64,000 bases of DNA, taken from contig NZ_FQUQ01000002.1 of the NCBI RefSeq assembly GCF_900129215.1, positions 1,178,001-1,242,000 of the forward strand, given 5' to 3'. Source of the DNA: Pedobacter caeni. Its GTDB lineage: Bacteria; Bacteroidota; Bacteroidia; Sphingobacteriales; Sphingobacteriaceae. Made by a program: the position numbers and the translations under genes. The notes under the pieces are model-generated. The model saw only the letters and a program-made list of their open reading frames with translations. It did no database searches and was not told the DNA's origin. Position 1 is the stretch's first letter; the number at the start of each line of letters is the position of its first letter. Below, piece after piece: positions 52,540 through 61,398 of the stretch.

Positions 52540-53232
52540 ATGGCAAATTATTCTTCTAAACCGTTACGCGTACACCAGTCTGGCTTCGACTTTCTAGATC
52601 AATTGAAAAATAACAACAACAGGGATTGGTTCAATGAGCATAAGTTGGTATATCAGCAGGAAAAAATCCTTATGGAAGACTTTACTGAGGCTTTACTGGC
52701 ACAACTCAATACCCATGATCTGATAGAAACCCCTTCAGGGAAAAGAGCCTTATACCGCATCTACAGGGATGTCCGTTTCTCTCATGACAAAACACCTTAC
52801 CAGACCTATTGGGGAGGCGGTTTTACCCGGGCAACCAAATTCCGCAGAGGTGGATATTATTTCCACATCGAACAAGGAAGAAGTTTTGTTGCCGGTGGTT
52901 TCTGGGGTCCTTCAGCTGCAGATCTTAAACTCATCAGGGATGACATTTCTTTTGATGATGCTCCTTTGAGAAAAATCATAAATAGTCCTTCCTTTATTTC
53001 AAATTTTGGAACATTGAAAGGTGAGCAGCTAAAAACCAAACCTAAAGGGTTTGATCTGGAACATGAAGCAATTGATTTGTTGCGCTACAAACAGTTCCTG
53101 CTCATCAGACCATTTTCAGATCAGGAGGTATTGGCCGAAGGTTTTTTAAATGCAGTAGGGCAGACTTTCCTGGAAATGCGCCCGTTTTTTGATTATATGA
53201 GTGAAGTATTAAGTACAGATGGGAACGGCTAG
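52540..53232 (+). CDS. DUF2461 family protein
   Basis: The product has 230 residues from the ATG at 52540; an upstream TTG frame overlaps the previous gene and is not preferred. FLDQLKNNNNRDWFNEHK, YRIYRDVRFSHDKTPYQTYWGGGFTR and GGYYFHIEQGRSFVAGGFWGPSA are the DUF2461 signatures. Function unknown; members occur widely in bacteria as cytoplasmic proteins. It ends in a strong terminator. Confidence 0.9.
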   Translation: MANYSSKPLRVHQSGFDFLDQLKNNNNRDWFNEHKLVYQQEKILMEDFTEALLAQLNTHDLIETPSGKRALYRIYRDVRFSHDKTPYQTYWGGGFTRATKFRRGGYYFHIEQGRSFVAGGFWGPSAADLKLIRDDISFDDAPLRKIINSPSFISNFGTLKGEQLKTKPKGFDLEHEAIDLLRYKQFLLIRPFSDQEVLAEGFLNAVGQTFLEMRPFFDYMSEVLSTDGNG

Positions 53233-53242
53233 TTCCTGTAAT

Positions 53243-53276
53243 AACGGGATAAAAGACATCCATCTTTTATCCCGTT
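53243..53276 (+). terminator. Rho-independent terminator
   Basis: The arms AACGGGATAAAAG and CTTTTATCCCGTT pair perfectly over 13 bases around an 8-base loop, 10 bases after the DUF2461 stop. Confidence 0.85.
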
Positions 53277-53473
53277 TGGATATAAACAATCAGGAGGGGG
53301 CTCCTGGTTATTTTTGTCTTAGGGCAACAGCGACCAAGCCTTTGCCTTCCGACCCATTATCAACCTCAAAGTAAACCAACTTTGAATCTCAAAAATACAA
53401 CTCAGTTGCGTTAATAGGTGTTAAAGAAAAGTTAAAAAATGTTAAATGGATATAGGAGGAGTGGTATAAGCGC

Positions 53474-53489
53474 TGTACGCTATCGTTCA
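53474..53489. promoter_or_regulatory. First of two tandem dyads
   Basis: TGTACG-CTAT-CGTTCA: half-sites match at five of six positions as reverse complements. Confidence 0.4.
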
Positions 53490-53494
53490 ATAGT

Positions 53495-53510
53495 TGTTCA
53501 AAAATGAACA
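53495..53510. promoter_or_regulatory. Second of two tandem dyads
   Basis: TGTTCA-AAAA-TGAACA: perfect 6-base half-sites around a 4-base spacer, 21 bases (two helical turns) after the first dyad, so both would face the same side of the DNA. Confidence 0.45.
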
Positions 53511-53608
53511 TCCTTGGAGTTTCATCAATACATGTTGCTGTTAATTAGGCTGTTGTATGTTGTTTTGTTTCTGGCATGGCAATGGTTGTTTGTCTCAAAA
53601 CCAATATT

Positions 53609-55999
53609 ATGTTTCTACTGAATCTTAAAATTGCCTGGCGCAATCTCTGGAAGAATAAAGGATATACACTGATCAATATTTCTGGTTTATCCATTGGGAT
53701 TGCGGCCTGCCTGCTCATTTTTATATTTATCAATTATCAGCTTAGTTTTGATAAAGGGTATAAAAATGCAGATCGGATTTATCGGTTTGTGACCAATTGG
53801 AGCTATACAAATTATGACGATCATTCAAAAGGAATTCCACTTCCCCTGATTCCAGCGGCAAGAAATGAATTGGCTGGCCTGGAAAAGGTTGCAGGGATCA
53901 TAAAAAAATGGGGAATTATTTATGTAAAAGATGACAAGGGGCTGGATTTTATAAAAGCCAATGAGCCAGTATATTATACAGAACCTGATTTTTTCGAGAT
54001 TTTTGATATTCCATGGCTATCGGGAAAACCTCAACAGGCTTTATCAGCACCTAATACCGCTGCTTTATCAGAAAGTACGGCCATCCGTTTTTTTGGCAGT
54101 ACAGAAAAGGCGATTGGAAAGAGCTTTATGCTGGGCAGTCAAAAGAGTTTAAAAGTGACCGCCGTATTTAAAGACATGCCGGCAAACAGCAGCTTTCCCT
54201 TAAAGATTGTGATCAGTTATGCCACTTTTAATAGTAAGAAATTTGTGAACTGGGATGGTGTAAATTCAAATATGGAGTGTTATGCCCTCTTGAAAAAGGG
54301 GATGAACATCGCAGATTTAACAGAGCCTTTAGCAAAATTTAATCAAAAATATTATCCGGAAAGCCGGACCTTAGGCAGGCAATCTAATGCATTGCAGCCT
54401 TTAGCCGATATCCATTTTGATGGGAAATATGGAAGTTTTGCTGATGCAGGAATTAGCAAAACAGAAATTTATGGGTTGGGAATTATTGGCTTGTTTTTAA
54501 TTCTTACCGCCTGTATCAACTTTATTAATCTGGCTACCGCACAGTCGGTTAACCGTTCTAAAGAAGTAGGGGTACGTAAAGTGATAGGAGGTAAACGTAA
54601 AGAGCTTGTGGTTCAATTTCTAACCGAAACCTTTGTCATCACCGCTGTTGCAATGCTCATTGCCTGCATATTGACCGAGATTGCGGTTCCCGGGATGCGC
54701 AGTCTTTTTAAAGACCCCACTCCTTTGAGTTTATTCGGAGAACCTGTCATCTTTTTATTTATGGGGGGAATGATCTTGCTGGTGAGTTTCCTCGCTGGTT
54801 TTTATCCTGCCATGATCATGTCTGGCTTTAGCCCGGTTTTAGCGATTAAAAATAAGGTGACTGTAAATGCCAGTGGACTAAGCTTGCGGAAAATTCTGGT
54901 CGTGTTGCAATTTACCATTACTATCGTACTGATTGTTGGCACATTGGTTATTATGTCCCAAATGAAATATTTACGTGAAAAACCATTGGGATTCAATAAA
55001 GATGCAATCGCAATGGTTGAAATGCCAACCGATAGCTTAAGCCAGGCGAAATACAATACCTTTAGAGAAAGGTTGATGCAAATTCCAGGAATAGAGATGA
55101 TTAGTTTTTGTCAGACGCCTCCTTCTTCAGATAACATCACCAGCACTGATTTTAGCTATAATGGTCAAAAGAACGTTGATTTTGAGCTTAGAAATGCTAA
55201 AGCAGATGAAAACTATTTCAAGTTGTTTGATTTAAAGCTAATAGCGGGTAAGGCTTTTATAAAGAGTGATACCACCAATGGATGTGTGGTAAATGAAACT
55301 TTTCTAAAAAAGATGAACATCTCAAATCCGCAGGAGGTGATTGGTAAAATGCTGAAAGCAAATGGATTTCTGATGCCGGTTACTGGTGTAGTTAAAGATT
55401 ACAACGACCTTTCTCTTAAAGAAAGCATTTCGCCCCTGGTCATTTATCCTCAAAAAGGAGAGTACTATCAACTTGCTGTTAAACTGGACAGCAAACAACT
55501 AAAATCAGCGATGACGAAAATAGCCGGTTTGTGGAATAGTACCTATCCCAATTATATTTACAATGCCAATTTTCTAAACGATAATATCAATAGTTACTAT
55601 CAGACCGAGCAATTGACAGGGACACTTTTTAAAATTGCTTCAGGGGTAATCATTTTCATTTCCTTCATAGGTTTGTTCGGGTTAATCTCATTTATCGCTG
55701 CACAACGTACACGGGAAGTAGCCATCAGAAAGGTTCTGGGTGCTTCGACACTGGAATTGGTCAAAATGCTGAATGGTTCCTTTCTGATTATGGTTTTTCT
55801 CGCCAATTTACTGGCATGGCCTATTGCTTACTTGCTGGTTTCGCATTGGTTGTCTGCCTATGCGTACCGGGTAGATCTTAGCGTCTGGCCATTTGTATTT
55901 GCATTTCTGATTTCTATGACCATTACCTTAATTACAGTTAGTGTGAAGTCCTACAGAACTGCTATAGCAAACACGATAGATGCCCTTAAATATGAGTAG
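53609..55999 (+). CDS. MacB-type ABC transporter permease (orphan)
   Basis: The product has 796 residues from the ATG at 53609, which starts the typical MFLLNLKIAWRNLWKNKGYT; an upstream ATG at 53576 would add 11 residues. Two MacB_PCD periplasmic domains (about 20-260 and 440-650) alternate with two FtsX domains (about 280-400: INFINLATAQSVNRSKEVGVRKVIGGKRKELV; about 675-795: ISFIAAQRTREVAIRKVLGASTLELVKML). No ATPase gene is nearby. Such permeases are numerous in Bacteroidota and are often induced by antibiotics or envelope stress. Confidence 0.92.
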   Translation: MFLLNLKIAWRNLWKNKGYTLINISGLSIGIAACLLIFIFINYQLSFDKGYKNADRIYRFVTNWSYTNYDDHSKGIPLPLIPAARNELAGLEKVAGIIKKWGIIYVKDDKGLDFIKANEPVYYTEPDFFEIFDIPWLSGKPQQALSAPNTAALSESTAIRFFGSTEKAIGKSFMLGSQKSLKVTAVFKDMPANSSFPLKIVISYATFNSKKFVNWDGVNSNMECYALLKKGMNIADLTEPLAKFNQKYYPESRTLGRQSNALQPLADIHFDGKYGSFADAGISKTEIYGLGIIGLFLILTACINFINLATAQSVNRSKEVGVRKVIGGKRKELVVQFLTETFVITAVAMLIACILTEIAVPGMRSLFKDPTPLSLFGEPVIFLFMGGMILLVSFLAGFYPAMIMSGFSPVLAIKNKVTVNASGLSLRKILVVLQFTITIVLIVGTLVIMSQMKYLREKPLGFNKDAIAMVEMPTDSLSQAKYNTFRERLMQIPGIEMISFCQTPPSSDNITSTDFSYNGQKNVDFELRNAKADENYFKLFDLKLIAGKAFIKSDTTNGCVVNETFLKKMNISNPQEVIGKMLKANGFLMPVTGVVKDYNDLSLKESISPLVIYPQKGEYYQLAVKLDSKQLKSAMTKIAGLWNSTYPNYIYNANFLNDNINSYYQTEQLTGTLFKIASGVIIFISFIGLFGLISFIAAQRTREVAIRKVLGASTLELVKMLNGSFLIMVFLANLLAWPIAYLLVSHWLSAYAYRVDLSVWPFVFAFLISMTITLITVSVKSYRTAIANTIDALKYE

Positions 56000-56420
56000 C
56001 TATCAGACCATCTCTTTCCAGGCTTTGGAAAAGCATAAGGACACCGGGAACCTGCGCGGGTTCCTGCAAATAGGTTTGTAAATCAAAATAGGCTACTTCG
56101 TCAATTTCATTGCTGGGTACAATTTCTTCTGTGAGGTCATAAAAGAAACAATCCTGCTCCATTTGAATGTGGGTGTGCTCACCATAGGCAGGGGCAGTGA
56201 TGTGGTGATATAAAACCAGCTTTTCCCGATTAAGCTCGAGGTTGAGTTCTTCTTTTACCTCTCTGATTATGGCTTCTACTGATGTTTCTCCGGCATCGAT
56301 TTTACCTCCCGGAAGGTACCAGGCTTTTTTATTTCCGCTAAAAGCAAGTAGCAATTTTTGATCCTTCAGAACCACTAATCCTGCCGTATGTAATTTTACA
56401 ATTTCAGTATTCATTATCAT
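55986..56420 (-). CDS. NUDIX hydrolase
   Basis: The product has 144 residues. The Nudix box GGKIDAGETSVEAIIREVKEEL (Gly39 to Leu59) has all consensus residues (G-x5-E-x7-REV-x-EE). It would hydrolyse a nucleoside diphosphate linked to another group. A second ATG two codons later could be the start. Its 3' end overlaps the end of the convergent permease gene by 14 bases. Confidence 0.92.
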   Translation of the reverse strand: MIMNTEIVKLHTAGLVVLKDQKLLLAFSGNKKAWYLPGGKIDAGETSVEAIIREVKEELNLELNREKLVLYHHITAPAYGEHTHIQMEQDCFFYDLTEEIVPSNEIDEVAYFDLQTYLQEPAQVPGVLMLFQSLERDGLIATHI

Positions 56421-56610
56421 CTTTTCAGTTTTCTATCCATTGACTATTTTATCAGCCAGGTTCAGGAGCTGAACCGGCTTCTGCCGTAAATATATCATCT
56501 CTGGGGATTATTTTACGATTATTCTTTTATGCTGAGGTATACAACTTATCCCGGGCTTAACAATTTGTTCACAGTCTGATGCTCTTTTTGTAAACAGATA
56601 AAAATTTACT

Positions 56611-57906
56611 ATGAAAAGAACACTACTACTTTCTTCTTTCGCCCTTGCGGTACTCTTTGCTTCCTGCAAAAAACACAACGACCCTACGGAGCCTCAGGTC
56701 AGTTATCCGGATATGGCAGAGGCTTCTGATCCTAAATTGCTGATTGAAGCATCCAATGGAGTGAAAGTATACAATGGTGGATTCGGATCTGCGGTGGCAA
56801 TCGACCCAAACTCGCCGGATGTATTTTACCTGTTAACAGACCGTGGGCCAAATGCCGAAGGACCTAGTTCAGATATCAAGATTTTTGGCAAGGCTGATTT
56901 CGTTCCTCAGATTGGAAAATTCCGTTTGAAAGATGGAAAACTGGTTCTGGAGCAAACCATCGAACTTAAAAATGCCGCCGGCCAGCCATTAAATGGTTTA
57001 CCTAACCCGAAAGGAGCAGGATCTACAGGAGAAACAGCACTTGACCTGACCGGGACGATACTTAGTCCAAGTATCGATGGAGTAGATTCTGAAGGATTGG
57101 TCAGGGCATCAGATGGCAGTTTTTGGATCAGCGATGAGTATGGGCCACACCTCTTACACGTGGATGCTAATGGACGCACTATAGAAAGGATCAATCCTTT
57201 TGGTAACGGGACTGGTGGAAGAAGTATTCCGGCAGTCTTTCTAAAGCGCAAAGCAAACCGTGGGATGGAAGGGCTGACCATTACTCCGGATGGAAAAACA
57301 CTGGTAGGCATCATGCAGTCGCCAATGTCTAATTCTATTAACGGAACGACAACCAATTCTGTTGTCTTAAGGATCCTTACTTTCGATATTGCTACAGCGA
57401 CTACCAAACAATATGTTTATTTAATGGACAACCCATCATTGACAGGTGTAAGTGAAATTTTAGCTGTTAATGCAACAACCTTTTTGACACTGGAAAGGGA
57501 CGGTGGATATGCCGGAGCGCTAACCGGAGCTGCGGCCTTCAAAAGGGTATTTAAGATAGATCTGTCTAAGGCTACTGATATTTCTGATTCTGCTAACGGG
57601 CCTAATGGTAAACTATTTGATAATAAGACGGTTGAAGAGCTTAAGGATCAGGCAGGTCTTACTACAGCAGGGATTGTTCCGGTAAGCAAATCTCAGGTGC
57701 TGGATCTTTTAACAGAGTTGCCATCCATTTACCCTCATGATAAAGCAGAAGGTTTGGCCCTGATTAATGGGAATACGCTGGTAATTTCTAATGATGATGA
57801 CTTCGGGGTGATTCCAGGACCCGGCGGAACTTTCAGTCAGAAAATTTTACCGTTTACTAAATCTGTAGATCGGAACAGGTTGTATTTTGTGAAGATTAAG
57901 TTGTAA
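56611..57906 (+). CDS. Esterase-like phytase-family lipoprotein
   Basis: The product has 431 residues with a lipobox at LFASC (Cys19). The body has the signatures of the esterase-like activity of phytase family: VYNGGFGSAVAIDPNSPDVFYLLTDRGPN, DSEGLVRASDGSFWISDEYGPHLLHVD, NRGMEGLTITPDGKTLVGIMQSP and KAEGLALINGNTLVISNDDDFG. This is a beta-propeller-like calcium-dependent family; substrates are poorly defined. It is a single gene with a bidirectional terminator. Confidence 0.9.
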   Translation: MKRTLLLSSFALAVLFASCKKHNDPTEPQVSYPDMAEASDPKLLIEASNGVKVYNGGFGSAVAIDPNSPDVFYLLTDRGPNAEGPSSDIKIFGKADFVPQIGKFRLKDGKLVLEQTIELKNAAGQPLNGLPNPKGAGSTGETALDLTGTILSPSIDGVDSEGLVRASDGSFWISDEYGPHLLHVDANGRTIERINPFGNGTGGRSIPAVFLKRKANRGMEGLTITPDGKTLVGIMQSPMSNSINGTTTNSVVLRILTFDIATATTKQYVYLMDNPSLTGVSEILAVNATTFLTLERDGGYAGALTGAAAFKRVFKIDLSKATDISDSANGPNGKLFDNKTVEELKDQAGLTTAGIVPVSKSQVLDLLTELPSIYPHDKAEGLALINGNTLVISNDDDFGVIPGPGGTFSQKILPFTKSVDRNRLYFVKIKL

Positions 57907-58216
57907 ATAGGAAAAACTACAATAATTTATATAAAAACCCAGCCTGGATGATCTCAGGTTGGGTTTTTATATTTCTTTTATAGATCAAAAAGAATAAAAC
58001 TTTAGAATTTTGCCTACTGCTTTCAGGGGTTTCGGCATGTCCCTTAAAACAGTTTAAATTTAAGGAGTTATTGTACAGGTAAATAGGGCAATTCGTCCCA
58101 AAAAGGTGTTGCTGTAATTGCTGAACCATTAGTTTTTACCTGAAATTTCGGGATTTCAAGCGAACAGTTTGATTAATGCTTAAATTGGGCAGAACCTTTA
58201 TAAAAGAAATCGTTCC
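57907..58216. other. Gap with terminator and one small dyad
   Basis: A 310-base gap. Apart from the terminator at 57932-57970, a small dyad TGAAAT-TTCGGG-ATTTCA lies at 58141-58158. I see no gene or RNA structure. Confidence 0.4.
57932..57970. terminator. Bidirectional terminator after the phytase-like gene
   Basis: AAAAACCCAGCCTG and CAGGTTGGGTTTTT pair with one mismatch around a short loop, flanked by A and T runs. Confidence 0.85.
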
Positions 58217-58732
58217 ATGAGTTATCTTTTCATTATGCTGATTGTTGGTGTAGCTATTGTGGCTGCGGGTATCGTTCGTGTACCTCCAAATTCCATTCTG
58301 ATCATTGAAAGATTTGGGAAATTTCAAAAAGCGGTAGTTCATGGAACCCATTTTCGTATTCCCTTAATTGAGCAGGTTAGCGGTTTCGTCTCTACCTTAC
58401 CCGGAATTGATACACTTAAAGTTAGCGCAGCTACAGAAACTGCTGAAGTGATTCATCTGACCCTTTCATTGGATTGGGAGATACTCAATACTGCAGCTGA
58501 AACTGTTGCCAGAGTGTTCTATTTATATAGGGATGGTGCTAAAAGAAAAGCAATGCTATCTGAATTTGTCAAAAGAAAAGTGGCAGATTTCTTTTTTAAC
58601 CGGAGTAAGCTGATTGTGGGTAGTGATTACGATGCCCTGAGTATTGATTTAAAATTACAGATGGAAAGATACATGAAGGATATGGGCTATAAATTGATGA
58701 GGCTTCAGATAAAGGACTTGTATCAGGATTAA
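58217..58732 (+). CDS. Short SPFH (band 7)-like membrane protein
   Basis: The product has 171 residues, about half of a normal stomatin/prohibitin protein. An N-terminal membrane helix (about 3-20) is followed by VRVPPNSILIIERFGKFQKAVVHGTHFRIPLIEQV, the start of a band 7 domain, and a helical part to the end. The C-terminal coiled coil of full-length members is missing. It may be a reduced member or a natural single-domain form. Confidence 0.75.
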   Translation: MSYLFIMLIVGVAIVAAGIVRVPPNSILIIERFGKFQKAVVHGTHFRIPLIEQVSGFVSTLPGIDTLKVSAATETAEVIHLTLSLDWEILNTAAETVARVFYLYRDGAKRKAMLSEFVKRKVADFFFNRSKLIVGSDYDALSIDLKLQMERYMKDMGYKLMRLQIKDLYQD

Positions 58733-58740
58733 CGTTCATG

Positions 58741-59046
58741 TTAATCCCCTAGAAGTTCTATGTCCCAGTTGTTGTTTGAAGTGTAGCTTAACAATCCTCT
58801 GAATTCCAGGATAACTGTTGTTTTTAATTTGTCCCTGTTAAGGTCTGTTTTTGCAACGTAATCATCAATTATTCTGATCAGTACTTTTTGATGGTCGAGG
58901 GATAAGCGCTGATCTGCATAGGGATCGATGGCGAGTCCTGTCCAGTGCTGAAAGGTCTCTAAGAGCTCTTCCAGCATGGTGTATTTACTGGAGTCGAGTC
59001 CAAATAAGTAATCGCTATTGTCGAGCCGATGGAAATCCAGTGCCAT
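58741..59046 (-). CDS. Small unknown acidic protein
   Basis: The product has 101 residues, acidic and helical, with no signal peptide. The pattern MLEELLETFQHWTGLAIDPYADQRLSLDHQKVLIRIIDDY resembles small cytoplasmic immunity- or adaptor-type proteins, but I cannot name the family. It is convergent with the short SPFH gene, with an 8-base gap. Confidence 0.65.
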   Translation of the reverse strand: MALDFHRLDNSDYLFGLDSSKYTMLEELLETFQHWTGLAIDPYADQRLSLDHQKVLIRIIDDYVAKTDLNRDKLKTTVILEFRGLLSYTSNNNWDIELLGD

Positions 59047-59159
59047 AATTTGTGCTGTTTACCTGACATTTATTGAATGCCCAAAATAGCGAAAAAAAGA
59101 AAATTTCCGGATAGATTGATAATAATTACCTTAGCGAAAATCTCTTAATGGTCTGAAAA

Positions 59160-59876
59160 ATGAAGGAAATATATAAGCATAAACTGGAAATTTTAAGGAA
59201 TCGGATTCCTATAGGGATTAGTCAGGGTTTAAGCCTTCTTGAGAAAACCGGTGGAAATATAGAAGAGGCTGAAAATTGCTTTAGAGAGGAACGTCTGGAC
59301 CTGATCGTTAAAAAGACAGGTGTTTCTGCGGAGATGGCTTCAACGCATTTATTAAGGAACAATTTTGATGTTGCCGCTACCTTAACAGGAATTGAAGCAG
59401 CATGTTTTACCCTTACCGAAATCATGATCAGAAGGGGTGGGGACCGCAAAGAAGAAGCTTTGGAAAAAATTGCCGCTGCAGTCGAAAAAAAAGAGAACTT
59501 AACCAGGGAATACTGGCTGCATCCTGATCAGTTAGGTCAATTGGAACCAGAAGTGTTTTGTGTGGTGATGATGATGGAATGGCTCAGCTATGATGGTTGG
59601 GAAGACTTTGAATCTGCGCTCTATTTTCATTTGGATGTGGTAACCGATCTGATTCAGAATCAATTGTTATTGCCTGAAGTGGCAACGACTTTAATTAAGG
59701 CAAGAACGATTGCTATTGAGCAGGCTCCTCAGCAAAAAGCTATATTAGAAAAAGAAGAGGTGCTTAGCTGGACCCCGGAATTTACAGCGCAACATCATCT
59801 TTTTAACGAAAAAAGGTCATTGCTTCTGGACACCCTATATGCTTTTGTAAAAAATAATATCGATAAATTTCCATAA
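59160..59876 (+). CDS. Unknown protein with two UBA-like helical segments
   Basis: The product has 238 residues and is cytoplasmic. Residues about 17-46 (IPIGISQGLSLLEKTGGNIEEAENCFREE) and 54-82 (GVSAEMASTHLLRNNFDVAATLTGIEA) both follow the pattern of UBA/TS-N three-helix domains (G-x-S-x-x-x-A/L-L...GN/DI-x-x-A). The rest (about 90-238) is helical with many acidic residues and does not match a family I know. UBA-like modules in bacteria occur in elongation factor Ts and NusA-type proteins; here the role is unknown. Confidence 0.7.
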   Translation: MKEIYKHKLEILRNRIPIGISQGLSLLEKTGGNIEEAENCFREERLDLIVKKTGVSAEMASTHLLRNNFDVAATLTGIEAACFTLTEIMIRRGGDRKEEALEKIAAAVEKKENLTREYWLHPDQLGQLEPEVFCVVMMMEWLSYDGWEDFESALYFHLDVVTDLIQNQLLLPEVATTLIKARTIAIEQAPQQKAILEKEEVLSWTPEFTAQHHLFNEKRSLLLDTLYAFVKNNIDKFP

Positions 59877-59944
59877 CAGGTTTATGATGGTTTCATTTTA
59901 AATCGTGTTGATTTTATAGAAAATTCTAAACTAATCAAATTCTT

Positions 59945-60769
59945 ATGCCCTTATTCAAAAACAGGTTTAAAAAGAGATTTCTTTTATTGGTTATGGTTAT
60001 GAATTTCGTCGTAGCGGGATATGCTCAGGAAGCATTGAAAAAAGTTTTTCGTACTTACGGAGTCGAAGGCAGCATCACGATTTACGATTATAAAAGCAAA
60101 AAATGGTTGTATAGCGATGCTGTCGATGCCAAAATACCCATGCAGTCCGCTTCTACATTTAAAATCATCAACTTGCTGATTGCACTGGAGACCGGAACAA
60201 TTAAGGATGAAAATGAAATTATCCCATGGCCGGGAAAAACGGATACCGCCTTGTATGGATACCGTCCGGAGATTTATAGAGATATATCAGTAAAGGAGGC
60301 CTTTGAAGTATCTGCGGGTTGGGCATTTATTGAAATTGCTAAAAAGATCAGACGTCCTGTATATCTGAGCTATTTAAAACAGTCGGGATATGGGAATTTG
60401 GATCTTTCAGAAAAGGGAGATGATTTTTGGAATTTTGGCCCTATGAAAATTAGTCCTGAAAATCAGATCAGTTTTCTCCTGAAGTTGTACGAAGGTAAGA
60501 CCCCATTCTCAAAAAGAAATACGGAGCTGCTGAAAAAAGTAATGATCACTGAAAGTAATGCGGAGTATGTACTGAGGTCTAAAACAGGCTGGACGCGGAC
60601 CGAAGGTCAGGATATTGGATGGTGGGTGGGTTATATCGTTAATAAAGACCGTCCTTATTTTTTCGCTACCCGGCTAAGAAAGGAGCTTGGAAAACCAAAC
60701 GCCAATTTCAGTAAATTGAGAAAAGAAATCACCAGGGAAATTCTGAGAGATTTGAAGGCATTTGATTAA
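59945..60769 (+). CDS. Class D (OXA-type) beta-lactamase
   Basis: The product has 274 residues with a signal peptide (about 1-28). The active-site motifs are STFK (Ser70, Lys73), SAG (123-125, in place of SxV), YGN (149-151) and KTG (213-215). These are those of class D serine beta-lactamases, which hydrolyse penicillins and related drugs in the periplasm. The Gly in place of Val in the second motif could affect activity. No BlaR-type regulator is nearby. The activity spectrum cannot be predicted. Confidence 0.88.
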   Translation: MPLFKNRFKKRFLLLVMVMNFVVAGYAQEALKKVFRTYGVEGSITIYDYKSKKWLYSDAVDAKIPMQSASTFKIINLLIALETGTIKDENEIIPWPGKTDTALYGYRPEIYRDISVKEAFEVSAGWAFIEIAKKIRRPVYLSYLKQSGYGNLDLSEKGDDFWNFGPMKISPENQISFLLKLYEGKTPFSKRNTELLKKVMITESNAEYVLRSKTGWTRTEGQDIGWWVGYIVNKDRPYFFATRLRKELGKPNANFSKLRKEITREILRDLKAFD

Positions 60770-60804
60770 CTTTTTATTTTGTACTTCTATTTTGAAAAAT
60801 TAAA

Positions 60805-60812
60805 TAGATTTG
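60805..60812 (+). promoter_or_regulatory. Promoter -7 box for the Crp-family gene
   Basis: TAGATTTG fits TAnnTTTG and ends 3 bases before the ATG at 60816. A TTTG at 60778-60781 lies 23 bases upstream as a possible -33 element. Confidence 0.5.
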
Positions 60813-60815
60813 AAG

Positions 60816-61382
60816 ATGAGCTTAGCCTTACGCCAACATATAGAAAAAATGATTGCATTAACAGATGCAGAGTTTGATGTTGTACTTTCTAAATTCAGCG
60901 TTAAAAAGCTCAAAAAACATCAGTTTCTGGTGCAGGAGGGGTCAACAGTACTTCATGATTATTGGGTAGTCAAAGGGCTGCTTAAAGCTTACCATACTGA
61001 TGAGGATGGAAAGGTACACATCCTTCAGTTTGCAATGGAAGACTGGTGGATCTCAGATTATCAATCCCTGGTATACCATATCCCGGCGAGCATTAATATA
61101 GACTGTATTGAAGACAGTGAGCTGTTGGTCATCTCAGCAGAAGACAGAGAGTTACTTTGCAATGAGATGAAGGGGATGGCCAATTTTTTCCGTAAGAAAT
61201 CCCATGCCGGGTATGTTGCCTTGCAACAACGCATTTTGTTCCTGCTTAACAAAAATCCACAGGAGCGCTATAACCGGTTTTTGAAATTGAATCCGAAGTT
61301 GTTGCAGCGTTTGCCGAAAACTTTGCTTGCGGCCTATATAGGCGTTTCCAGAGAGACATTGAGCCGGCTCAGTCATCCTTAG
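60816..61382 (+). CDS. Crp/Fnr family transcriptional regulator
   Basis: The product has 188 residues from the ATG at 60816. An N-terminal cyclic-nucleotide-binding-type beta-barrel (about 20-130: LKKHQFLVQEGSTVLHDYWVVKGLLKAYHTDEDGKVHILQFA) is joined by a helix to a short DNA-binding end, LAAYIGVSRETLSRLSHP. The recognition helix SRETLSR carries the R-E-x-x-x-R residues of E. coli CRP. The phosphate-binding residues of cAMP-dependent members are not obvious, so the ligand is unknown. Confidence 0.9.
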   Translation: MSLALRQHIEKMIALTDAEFDVVLSKFSVKKLKKHQFLVQEGSTVLHDYWVVKGLLKAYHTDEDGKVHILQFAMEDWWISDYQSLVYHIPASINIDCIEDSELLVISAEDRELLCNEMKGMANFFRKKSHAGYVALQQRILFLLNKNPQERYNRFLKLNPKLLQRLPKTLLAAYIGVSRETLSRLSHP

Positions 61383-61398
61383 TGTGATTGTAATCACA
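61383..61398. promoter_or_regulatory. Perfect Crp-type operator
   Basis: The site reads TGTGA-TTGTAA-TCACA, with outer half-sites as perfect reverse complements extended to 7 bases. It begins directly after the stop codon of the Crp-family gene and lies about 95 bases before the ATG of the DJ-1/PfpI gene. A second half-site, TGTGATC, follows at 61406-61412. Confidence 0.65.

Larger units (their letters stand above)
53233..53608 (+). promoter_or_regulatory. Gap upstream of the permease gene
   Basis: A 376-base gap. It contains the terminator of the DUF2461 gene (53243-53276) and two tandem dyads (53474-53510) about 100 bases before the permease start. I see no open frame of note and no RNA gene. 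Confidence 0.5.
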
